Notes under the pieces: generated by a model
Database searches by the model: none
Seen by the model: only the letters and a program-made list of their open reading frames with translations
Told to the model about the DNA's origin: nothing
Made by a program: the position numbers and the translations under genes
NCBI GenBank assembly: GCA_902805475.1
Contig: CADCSX010000009.1
Coordinates: 1,054,001-1,118,000, forward strand
Length of the DNA: 64,000 nt
From: Entonaema liquescens
Taxonomy: Eukaryota > Ascomycota > Sordariomycetes > Xylariales > Xylariaceae
Direction: 5' to 3'
Shown here: in pieces, positions 34,896 to 44,487 of the stretch
Layout of the letters: each line of letters begins with the position of its first letter
Position numbering within the stretch: the stretch's first letter is position 1

Positions 34896-36134
34896 TTAAG
34901 AGCTAGAGCTAGGTCCAGCTTCGTTCTGCGAACTGCTTGCGGCGCCGTCCGACTTGCTAGCGGCTAGCTGCCACGCGGGGATCGACGCCTTGGTGGCAGG
35001 CAAGCCGCTTCCGAAGGGGGAGGTTCGCGTCGAGAAGAAGTCCTGCCTGGTGCTGTTGCTCTGAGGCGAGTTCTCGTCTCGTACAGCCTGCTTCGCGTCG
35101 CTCAGGTCCTTGGCTAACGTGTCCACACCGGGGCTTGAGGCACCGCTAGCGGTAGGCGGCGCGACGGTGCTGACCGTGGGCTTAAGGTAGCCGTTCGTGG
35201 TGACGGACGGCGGGGCCGGGCTAGTACCACTGGAGTTGCCCATGCGCTGGCTGATAAGAGACTTCAGGCTCCTGACCTCAGTAGTAATCTCCTTCAATCG
35301 GTTGTCTGTGAACTCCTTGTTTGCGGTCATAGACTTGGGAATAACGCTCTTCAAAGCCTTCATCTCCTCGCGTAGTCGGTCGGTCTCGTCTTCGTGTCGT
35401 CGGCTTGCGGATTTAGTATCTCGCATGAATACATCCAGCTCATCTAACACCTTATCGAGCTTCTCGGTACGTTCTCTTTCCGAGGCCTTTAGCTCTTCTG
35501 TGTCCTTCGATAGTTGCTCAAGGGTTGCGAAAGCCTTCTCGAACTGCTCATCTACCATGGCCTTATCTTGGTCTAATTTCTCTGGTGTCGGAGGCGAGAC
35601 TAGGGGGTAGAGATAACGCTTTCATCGAGGTTAGATATTGATGAACCATTTATACATGAGTCGAAGCAAATTATGCCATACCTTAGAAACTGTATATAGT
35701 CCGTAGCTGACTCCTCCCACCACAGTGGCCATGATGAACCAATCTCGCCAATCTCTCTTAGGTACCTCCGGTGGTGCTTGCCATCCGTAAGGCTGCGTCT
35801 GGTATTGACCATAGTATGGCTGATTCTGGGCGGGAGCGGAGGGTGGTGGTGGTAGTGGTGATGGCGATGATGAAACAGGAACAGGAGCCGTTGATGAGCC
35901 GCTTCTCGCGAAAGCAATATCGATTTCCTCCTGCGTCAAATTCTTCGATCGCAAGAACGACAATTTGTTCTCGATGGGGAAGAGACCACATTAGGGTCCT
36001 GCAAGACTATATAATTGAACATGAATTGTTAGCTATACCATCCCAACTCTCTCCCTACGTATCAATTAATTGAAGTGGTTGGTTGATTACTTACAACTGA
36101 CCGCAGAGGTCACGACGTCCTCCCGGATTGCCAT
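34896..36134 (-). CDS. PEX14: Peroxisomal docking protein PEX14, frame disrupted
   Basis: Docking factor for PEX5/PEX7 cargo receptors on the peroxisomal membrane. Three exons: 36134-36095, 36006-35682 and 35618-34896. Introns start with GTAAGT and GTATGG. The N-terminal PEX5-binding domain is present: MAIREDVVTSAVSFLQDP, and then IENKLSFLRSKNLTQEEIDIAF. These two halves are in different frames. A C4 run (35976-35979; family sequence implies C5) lies between SSP and IENK, and adding one base brings the spliced length to exactly 363 codons (362 aa). A Pro/Gln/Tyr-rich linker is followed by the hydrophobic segment WFIMATVVGGVSYGLYTVSK, then RYLYPLVSPPTPEKL and a coiled coil (about 165-245). The C-terminus is Ser-rich. 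PEX14 is normally kept intact, so a sequencing error is likelier than a null allele. It is divergent from the HET-domain gene. Confidence 0.9.
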
Positions 36135-36616
36135 GATTGAAGTGTCAAATATCAAGGAATATTCATGACAGGTGGTTGATGGCAATTAGGGAAAAGTATC
36201 GTGCGAGCGAAGCATTATTGAAAATGGTAAGAATTGTCGAGTTGTCGCGTTGAGGCTGGAGACAAAACAATCCAATGACGAACCCCGGCTTATCCAGTAA
36301 AATGAACCGAGGCAAGCGGCTTATGCGATAAGCAGCCTTATGTGATTGCTCAGGTAACTATCACGTGCGAGCTGAGTCACGGATAACCCAAATCAAAGGA
36401 ATTAATCTAGGACTTAAAACAAAATGTTAACAATAACATAAGGTAATTAACTACTTATTAATTATATACTTCATCTAAGCCGAAAGAAGATGAAAAAAAG
36501 GTAGATATGATTTGAGTAGAAATCTATCGGCATTATGAAGCATTATTAACTTATGTTCTCTCCTCGTGTTACAGTCGCAAGCTTGAAGCAAGCCATTATC
36601 AATGACTTGAAGCACA
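36135..36616. promoter_or_regulatory. Divergent promoter, PEX14 / HET gene
   Basis: 482 bp separate divergent start codons of PEX14 and the HET-domain gene. It is AT-rich near 36415-36480. No defined element is recognised. Confidence 0.45.
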
Positions 36617-38698
36617 ATGAACCACACCATCACAGCCTTAACAAGCAAGTTCCTAAACAACATATCTCAAGTACCAGCTATTCCTAAAGAAGCAGAGGAC
36701 ATAATTGTACTTCCAAAGTATTGGAATTGGCTAAGTAACCTAGAAAGACTCTGGGACAGACGAGAGGTCTGCCCAGGTTGTGGGTGGGATGGCAATCCCG
36801 AACATCTACTCAAAGTTCCAATTCCTCGAGATGAACCGAGTATTACATTTAGTCGGTCCAATAATTCGCAGTGCATATGTTGCAAGATAATTGATCGGCT
36901 TATCCAACAACAGCAAAATTTGGATCGAGATCGATGGACCGTATCCCTATGGATAAATCAGGATAAGCCCTGTGTTATTCTAGAAGATACCTGGTTGGAA
37001 GAAGACCAGGTCGAGTGGAACTTCTTCCTTCCGTATACGGAACGAAGGAACTTATCAGGAATACCTAAAGGCCATCTTGTCTCTGGTAACACCGCATCGG
37101 AAGCGGCCTACGAATGGGCAGAACGGCAGTTATCGGCCTGTTCCGAGTGCCACCAACGTTGTCGCACAGGAAGCAACACATTTCTTCCTACTCGACTCAT
37201 ATCGATTGTCGGCACTAACGGCGAGGTAAGGCTAATAGATAGCTCTGAGGTACCTCGTCATTCACGTTACGTGGCCCTCAGTCACTGTTGGGGCACCAAG
37301 TTACCCGAGTGCCTTACTACTAAGAGAAATGTTTTGGAGCAGAAGGAAAACGTCCCTTGGAGTACGCTTCCAAAGAGCTTTCAAGAAACTATCTTATTTA
37401 CGCGAAAACTAGGCATAGACTACGTGTGGATTGACTCGCTATGTATCATTCAAGGAGACCCCGAAGACTGGTTACGAGAAGCCGGCCGAATGTTTCATGT
37501 TTATCGTAACGCATTCTTGACGCTCGCGGCATCTCATGCCGAGGATAGTTCAAAGGGCCTGTTTTCTAGCTTGGGCCCTGGAGTACAACTGCAATTAGGT
37601 TTAATTAGGCACGGTACTGAAGAATACCAATTATACGCCCAGCAGTCTTTTCCTGAGACCACTAACTTATACTTACACCACCAGTCCGAGCCCCTTTTTA
37701 AGCGGGCTTGGACATTTCAAGAGAGACTAGTCTCTCCTCGAATCTTATATTTCACAAAGCACGAGTTGATATGGGAATGTTATTCTACTTCCGTCTGTGA
37801 GTGCGGTTTCCATGGTGATGGGCCGTATAACCCGACAACTTTGAAGATGTCACATGTCAATAGCTTGGCGGACAACCCGACCCTTTTACAAAAGTCACCC
37901 ACCGACTATAACACATATATGAAAGGTGTCATAGGGTTTACTAAGAAAAATAAGTTATCGAAGGACAATGCCGAGAAGACATGGCGCAGAATGGTTGCAT
38001 TTTACTCAGATCTGCAACTTACCAACCAAACAGATAGACTTCTGGCAATCGGGGCCATCGCAGAGCAGACGCAAGCTGTTCGTCGAAACCAGACATATCT
38101 GGCTGGACTCTGGTATGAATCGCTTGCGTTGGACTTGCTGTGGGTTCGCAAGCACAACCCAAAAGTCCAACAGCGTTCAGAACACTACATCGCCCCTACT
38201 TGGTCGTGGGCCTCCATCCCCGGCCCAGTTACTTATGACTCCACATCGCCGCTCAAGCCACACGTGGAAGTGTTGGACGCAAACTGCGAGTACATAGGTG
38301 GAAACCAGTTCGGGCAAGCCACCGGAGGGCGATTAGTATTACGTGGAGAATCCATCACGTGTACTCTGTGTAGGTCCTCTGAGGAATCCGCAGAAGCCTA
38401 CCAAATTTTGCATCCCGACTTGGCGGTTGAAACCGAAGTCAGTGTGGACTTCGAACCCTTTCCGCAAACACAAGAACAGATAGCTATACTTCTATTGCGA
38501 ATTGCTGATACATGCGATTTCCCAGCACCTATCGGTCTTATCCTAAAAGAGGACAGGGTTGTCGATGGACAGGTTTTGTATACTCGCTTAGGACTCGTAT
38601 CGCCGCCAGGGGTCAGACTCCACGAGGAATATAAACATCAGAAGTTTATGGATTGGTTTGATAAGTGTAGTGAAACTCGGACATGCGTGATTGTTTAA
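36617..38698 (+). CDS. HET-domain protein (heterokaryon incompatibility type)
   Basis: A single exon of 693 aa with no obvious intron. The HET domain runs from about residue 216 to 370: the opening motif RYVALSHCWG, then SFQETILFTRKLGIDYVWIDSLCIIQGDPEDWLREAGRM (about 255-295) and FKRAWTFQERLVSPRILYF. Before it lies a Cys-rich N-terminal region (CPGCGWDG, CICCKI, CSECHQRC) that could bind metal, common in HET proteins. The C-terminus contains APTWSWASIPGPVTY, also typical. HET proteins trigger cell death or growth arrest when incompatible hyphae fuse, but most genome copies have no tested role. No NACHT/WD40 or ankyrin domain is fused. The AT-richer codon use contrasts with GC-rich neighbours such as the DHCR24-like gene, in keeping with an accessory gene. 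Confidence 0.93.
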   Translation: MNHTITALTSKFLNNISQVPAIPKEAEDIIVLPKYWNWLSNLERLWDRREVCPGCGWDGNPEHLLKVPIPRDEPSITFSRSNNSQCICCKIIDRLIQQQQNLDRDRWTVSLWINQDKPCVILEDTWLEEDQVEWNFFLPYTERRNLSGIPKGHLVSGNTASEAAYEWAERQLSACSECHQRCRTGSNTFLPTRLISIVGTNGEVRLIDSSEVPRHSRYVALSHCWGTKLPECLTTKRNVLEQKENVPWSTLPKSFQETILFTRKLGIDYVWIDSLCIIQGDPEDWLREAGRMFHVYRNAFLTLAASHAEDSSKGLFSSLGPGVQLQLGLIRHGTEEYQLYAQQSFPETTNLYLHHQSEPLFKRAWTFQERLVSPRILYFTKHELIWECYSTSVCECGFHGDGPYNPTTLKMSHVNSLADNPTLLQKSPTDYNTYMKGVIGFTKKNKLSKDNAEKTWRRMVAFYSDLQLTNQTDRLLAIGAIAEQTQAVRRNQTYLAGLWYESLALDLLWVRKHNPKVQQRSEHYIAPTWSWASIPGPVTYDSTSPLKPHVEVLDANCEYIGGNQFGQATGGRLVLRGESITCTLCRSSEESAEAYQILHPDLAVETEVSVDFEPFPQTQEQIAILLLRIADTCDFPAPIGLILKEDRVVDGQVLYTRLGLVSPPGVRLHEEYKHQKFMDWFDKCSETRTCVIV

Positions 38699-40878
38699 GC
38701 CAGTGCAGCTATTGAGTTCAGGAGCACGACTGCGGCCACAGAGACTACCGGTGTCCTGGAAATATGTTGAGCCATTCTGCGCATAGCGCGCTAGGAGTAT
38801 TTATGTTTATAGACGTTATCAGCGATGTACCTAGAAAGTTTAACTTTTAGCTCAGGGGCAGATACCTAGGTATGTAGTCCGTTTCTCGTGTCTGATCTAG
38901 GCACGGTGCGGAAGTATAAGCTAGATTTAGTGGCAGCTATATTTTAAGCATAAATTCGCCAAAGAGGTATTCATCCTTTTTACTCGAGGAAAGCAGCCGC
39001 TCTGACGTGAGTTTTGCCCCCCGTCCTCATTGCCTTGTTTCCAGCAAGGCAGCAGTGATAGTTTTGACACCAGTAACTAGCTGGACTACTACCTAGTGTT
39101 CGTGTGGGCAGCCCCTTTATTTCGTACGCTACCGTAATCTCCGGGGTAATGGAGTTCCTATAATATAGCACTGGAGAGAACTATAACCTAATTGACACGA
39201 TACCGTCCGTGCCAAGGCCCTTATAGTAAGAGAATTATCCTCACGCTAGCGGAGGGCCTAGAGTAAACATCTCCCTGTCTACGTCTCTCTAGTTTGATTA
39301 ACTTTTGATGTATTATAATTATAATTTAGCACATGAAACATTACAATATGATTTATTTATTCCTTATGTACATCCTCGAGGGGATATAGGTAGTAGTCGA
39401 ACCAATGGGACGCAGGAGCACCCTCTAGTCGTTTCTTCCAATTAAGTTTAAGTTATGGGAAAGGTAAATCTTTTCTACGAACGACTTTGTTATTGCTAGG
39501 TAAACATAACAATTCCCTTCATAACAAACCACATAAAGTAGTCAAGTCAACAATTGTTGGAAAGAGCGTAGATGGGTATCTACTCCAGATCCCCGTTATC
39601 GTATGTGGTAAATGACAGTTGAAGTCAGTCTTTAGAGCATCCAGGCAATAAGTATTAAGCCATAGTCACGGTATATGAAGTAATGGTATACTACATGCTT
39701 GATGGGCAATACAAAACTTGTACTTACGTCGATTGGCTTATTCTTGCCTCTCAAGTTGCTTCTTAACTCAAAATTTAGCAAAATGACTAATAGATTGAGA
39801 ATCGTTCCTTTTCAGTCGACGGCTAGTTTTGTTGAGGGTGTATTTAACACTACATGTGAATTATACTTTACTGCCATGAGTGACGTGGTGTTTATCCCGG
39901 ATTGGCTATGCTGCTGCTACTTGCTATATGTTGGGACGATCGTTTACCTTAATGACTAGGCACAAAGCGTATAGTTATCTGAAACCCAAGTAAACAATAC
40001 TCTAATATAGATAACGGCATAGTAATAAATTCTACAGGACACTATGTTGGCGATGTTACACCTCCCTCCATTAGGTATGGTTAGTAGTTTAAGGCGATGC
40101 AGTTTTTGGAGAAGATATATATACTTTAGGGAACTTAGTGATTGTTACAAGTTAGGTGCCGCGCAAGTATCATAGCAAGCAAGAGCGGAATCGATGGATG
40201 GAAGCTGCGGATTTCGTTAGTGAGGACCTCTACAAGCGTAGCGTCGCTTCCTTACAAGGTAAAGAATTATAATTTCCAAGCTTCCACTTTCCAATTAGGA
40301 TGTTTACCTACCTAGGTACTTGCTTAATAACCATACCGCCCTTGCCTCCAGAAGAAACAGCAGAAAAGTTTCAACTGTCTTCTTGAGAGGCCGTCACAAC
40401 CTAAAAAGTTGCCTGTATCGAATATACCGCTAACATAACGGGACGAGAACCAAACTATTCTATATAAACAGATCCGAGCGCCTCGTTCTTGAAACATAAC
40501 ATCAACTTGTCAGAAAGCAAACTCTAATATTGCGTTGAGTTGAAATTTCCCAATCAAAATGTTTTCCTCGATCCCTATAAAGTCCCGGGTTGCCAACACA
40601 ATACATTGAACTCTTCCTATCCAAGAATTTATCCTATCTTTTCTACAACACATTGACCAGCAACACCACAATTCCTATTTTCCAACAACAGGGAGAGTTA
40701 CCCAAGTCATTAAGATACTGCCTCTTAGGACATCTATTTATATAACAACACCTCTCCCCTTGGTCACTTGTAGAGTACACCTATCCCATCTCTACTCTAG
40801 GTTATTGTTGTTGTCAACACAAGCAACAACCTAAGCAACAATTATATACCTATATATTACTATAAAGCCATCGTCAAA
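38699..40878. other. Intergenic, 2.2 kb
   Basis: AT-rich, no confident gene. An 85-codon frame from ATG 39702 to 39959 is hydrophobic in part but unrecognised. The right end (40500-40878), rich in CAACA and CT, resembles a long leader of the next gene. Confidence 0.45.
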
Positions 40879-41223
40879 ATGGCTTCAACACATCCTACCT
40901 CAGAGAGTGACAAGTGCAAGGACCCACGGTTCAACTATCGCAGCCCATGTCAGAATCCAGAGGGCATCAAACGCCGACAAAAAGCGTATCAAAAAAGGCG
41001 GTTGGAGCGAAAGTATAGCAACACTCCCAACGGTACTAGGTTAGGGCTGCATTGGGACTACATCAAAGAGAAGAACGTCCCCTATATAAAAGATCACTTC
41101 ACCGGCGACATTCGACCTGCGACGATGAAGGATGACATGTACGACCGCATGTCCAAAGAAAAACTCGAATGGCACCGTCAGCAGCACCTAGAAATGATCG
41201 AAACTGTGGAAGATAGTTCTTAG
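40879..41223 (+). CDS. Small basic protein, unknown
   Basis: 114 aa from an ATG in good context (CAAAATGGC). The family is not recognised. It is very polar and basic: CKDPRFNYRSPCQNPEGIKR, then RRQKAYQKRRLERKY, a Tyr/Trp/His-containing middle, and an acidic tail. A CAACA/CT-rich leader precedes it. Directly after the stop codon comes GTAAGT, with branch-like GCTAAC and an acceptor at 41284, that is, a 61-bp 3' UTR intron abutting the stop. This supports transcription. It may be a lineage-specific gene, and its reality should be treated as probable rather than proven. Confidence 0.5.
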   Translation: MASTHPTSESDKCKDPRFNYRSPCQNPEGIKRRQKAYQKRRLERKYSNTPNGTRLGLHWDYIKEKNVPYIKDHFTGDIRPATMKDDMYDRMSKEKLEWHRQQHLEMIETVEDSS

Positions 41224-41284
41224 GTAAGTACACACCATGCGATGGAATACTCGAGAAGGAGTCTCTAGCTAACCCAGGCAATAG
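41224..41284 (+). other. Putative 3' UTR intron
   Basis: GTAAGT begins at the base after TAG. GCTAACC lies about 15 bases before the acceptor AATAG. Inferred from splice consensus only. Confidence 0.45.
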
Positions 41285-42595
41285 GAAACTCCTAAAAAGG
41301 AACAATGATTTCGAGTGCACTGCAGAGAGGCTTCTCATAGAGATGGCCTCAATATTAAAATCTAAGTCGCGGCCAGTGCACTCGAAATTAACTAAGATCA
41401 TAACATGACTGGGGAAACGGGAGGCAAACAACAAATTGCTAACGAATTCCCGATACTTTCTGGACGGAAACGATTTGCGATATACGCAGAACTAGGGTCA
41501 TCGCGGTCAATTGTGTAACTCAAGGACTGCGCACAGCAGACCCCAGCAGATTGAGACCAGATGCATCACTTCAGCCCGAACGGTGATGCTCAATCTCGCA
41601 AACGGCTTAAAGTGGACACCACGAACATTATTTCAGCCCCGAATGAGGTGTGTAATTTTAATTGAGCCGAACCCAGACAACCTTCAGCGAACTTAGAATG
41701 AGTACTGAATTATTGAAGACGAAGCCGGAAGATCCGCACATGCAGACGATAGAGGCTACACAATATGGAAGGAAAGGAATGCAAAAAATAGAGAGAAGAA
41801 AAGGACGAAAAATAACAGGGGAACACAACCTGGATCTCATTGAAGCCTGCTATTGCATATTACAATATTCCTTTACTGAGGTACACAACAGATGCATCTC
41901 TAAGTGGATTTGCCCAGATTGGAGAAGAGCGATCGATCTTGGAGACATCAATTCCATTGGCATCGCTAACACGCCGAGGCGCGAATCCTACTCATCGCGA
42001 TCCTTACTAGCGTTCACGAGGTCCTTTATCCCACGCTCTATTTGCAATACTATACTCAGCTTTGCTAGAGTGGTACATATATACTGGTCGAGGCATCCGC
42101 TCATGTGAAACAAATATGCACGTATGGATACGCCCGGACCTGAAACTCCAGGCCTGTTATATGCACAAGACGAAAGATGCATGATACGAGGTTTGCTCCG
42201 TCAATTACCAGAGCAAACTATGAGCTACGAATAAACCCCCGGGACTCGGCCCCACAACAAATACCGGAAGAGAAGTTGGACAGACGATCTCCCGACCGCG
42301 AATAGTCTCCACAAATTTCCGGCATTGAGGCTAGATGCGACGGCGAAACCCAGAACATTTAGACCAATGGAATTAATCTTGGTCAACACGAGGCCGACGG
42401 CAATACTTACGGAGTACGGGTCTTGTGGGAAAATCAAAAATGCGAAAATTTAATTTCGGGGTTATTTTTGGCGCATTGCCGAGTGTACGAGATAAATGGC
42501 TCATAGAAATCTAATTTCTAAGCGGTGGAAGGATTGGGTCGCACGTGGACAAAGGAAAAAAGGGGAAAGGAGGTGGGAAAGGAAAAAGGAGGGTG

Positions 42596-42671
42596 AAAAG
42601 GAAATGGGGTATGGGGAATGGGGGACGGGGACGGGGAAGGGGAAAGGGAAAGGGAGAGGGAGAGGGAGAAA
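42596..42671 (+). repeat. Purine tract with G-quadruplex pattern
   Basis: At least six runs of four or five G separated by 2-4 bases between 42605 and 42645, followed by GGGAAAGGGAGAGGG sequence. Fits the general G4 pattern (four or more G-runs with short loops). Confidence 0.8.
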
Positions 42672-43539
42672 GCTTTGTTCGGAAAGGGTGGGAGACAAGG
42701 GAATGAATGCATCGTCAATATCGTTGACGTATACTATGTACGGGAGGAATGGAATACGTGGCCAACCTTCGGTCCCACGTCCAGACAAAGATAATGAATG
42801 ATAATGCGTGCGCCCGGTAGCCGGTCACGAACACGATGTAAAAAAAACTCATCACGCGGATGCGATTATCGTGAAGTGGCCCCTCGCACAGATCACCGAG
42901 TGTTGGTCTAGAGCAGGCAAACCGAGCTTGACCGCATCGCAGGGGCGGCCTCGGAGGCTCAGATGAGAAGGACCCCCATGCTGCCATGCTGCCATGTTCC
43001 AATGTTAGGCGGCTAGGCAGGGAATGCAGGAAAGGTCACGCTGGCCAAGCTGTGCGTGTTGCGTGCTATATGCTATGTGCTATGTGCTATGTAAGATAGA
43101 GGTCGACGAGAATAGTAAAATCTGTTGAGTAATGGAACACTAAAAATAATAGGAATTCTTCACATGGGATGAAAAAAAAAAAAGAAATGAGTAATGAGGG
43201 GCAAAATCGGGCTCGAGCTTTTTTTTTGCCCTTTGAAAATGGATTGCCAAATTTCCAGCGCCGGGCGCCCCTAGTAGCTAAAGCTGACCTAGTGACCTCG
43301 TGCCCCTCTAATACAAAAACGATGAGCTAATGGGAGCCTCCCCCTTCCCTGAGAGAATGTTCCACCAATCCCCCCCGAGACGGTAGAAAGATTGGCTGGG
43401 AAATGGCCGGGAAGGTGGGGCTTCTTGTAAGACACTGAAAGATACTCGATACGGCTCGAGAACTGGGCTCTATGAGGTCTAGGCGGTCCTAGGCTCTAAG
43501 ATAGCCCTGATAGCCCTTTCATAGCCCTGCTTATTACGA

Positions 43540-43572
43540 CGTGCCGGTATCGTGCCGGTATCGTGCCGGTAT
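43540..43572. repeat. Tandem (CGTGCCGGTAT)x3
   Basis: Three exact 11-bp copies. Confidence 0.9.
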
Positions 43573-43984
43573 CTTGTCAGCAAATTCGAACCACCCTAAA
43601 ACATCTTAAACCATCCAATAATGTTCCCCGCAATCCTCCAAACTTCCCCACTCTCCACGAGCAACTTTTTTTTTTTTTTTGTATTGAAGTTGAGCCTAGG
43701 TTAGGTTAGGTACCATTTCTTTCACGTACCTCAAGGTACGCTTTCCAATGCGTCCCAATACGTCCAATGCGTCCAATGCATCCCCACGCTCCTTCTCGTG
43801 CACTCTCATACGCTCCCAAAGCTTCCAAGCTCCTCGTCAAGTGGCTCCAAATTTTGCTCCAGAGACACGGCTCGGCAGCTTTCGTATCCCTGCTCTTTCC
43901 TGCATTCTCGATATTTGCATTAGGCACTTTTTCCAATTCGCATGCTAAAAAGCTTCAGGCGGTTGAGATCGGTACAATACAATA

Positions 43985-44010
43985 CGTAAGTGCGTAAGTG
44001 CGTAAGTGCG
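43985..44010. repeat. Tandem GTAAGTGC repeat
   Basis: Three 8-bp copies about 480 bp upstream of the GUT1 start codon. Confidence 0.85.
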
Positions 44011-44487
44011 ACATTGTGCGATCTACTTGCACTTACCAAGATGATTGTCCCCTTCACTGCCACTGCCACATCCACTACATCCACATCCTTCTGGTCTTTC
44101 TCCTCTTATTCTCGTCGTTCCTCTTATTTTTCATCCGTCTCTTTATCTTTATCTTTCCTCTTTTCCTCATACTCATACTTGTACTCATCATCATACTACT
44201 CCTTCCTTCGTACCCATCGTGCGTTATCAAGTCGGTTTACCCCCTTCATAGCCACTACCCCATCTCAGAAAAAGATACCAGCAGAGATACCCTTTATCAG
44301 ACGAACCTCCCCCGCGGCAGATATCTCGGCGTCCTTTCAGCCGATTGCACGTTACCTCGATCCAAATTGCTAGGATAAGGCTAAATTGCCTCACGTCGTC
44401 TCCCATCTTGAACGAGCTTCAATACCACCAAGTACTCCAATTATTATTTCACCAGTTGCTTTTCGTAACAACCATCATCAGAGTGCA

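Larger units (their letters stand above)
41285..44487. other. Intergenic, 3.2 kb, with G-run tract
   Basis: No confident gene; a 134-codon frame from ATG 41704 has no recognisable motif. Holds a purine tract (42540-42675), (TGCTATG)n at 43064-43092, (CGTGCCGGTAT)x3 at 43540-43572, and GTGCGTAA repeats at 43985-44010. The pyrimidine-rich 44050-44230 segment is probably the GUT1 leader. Confidence 0.5.

Noticed and set aside
42596..42671. Interstitial telomere repeat
   Set aside because: The G-runs do not follow the TTAGGG unit usual in filamentous ascomycetes.
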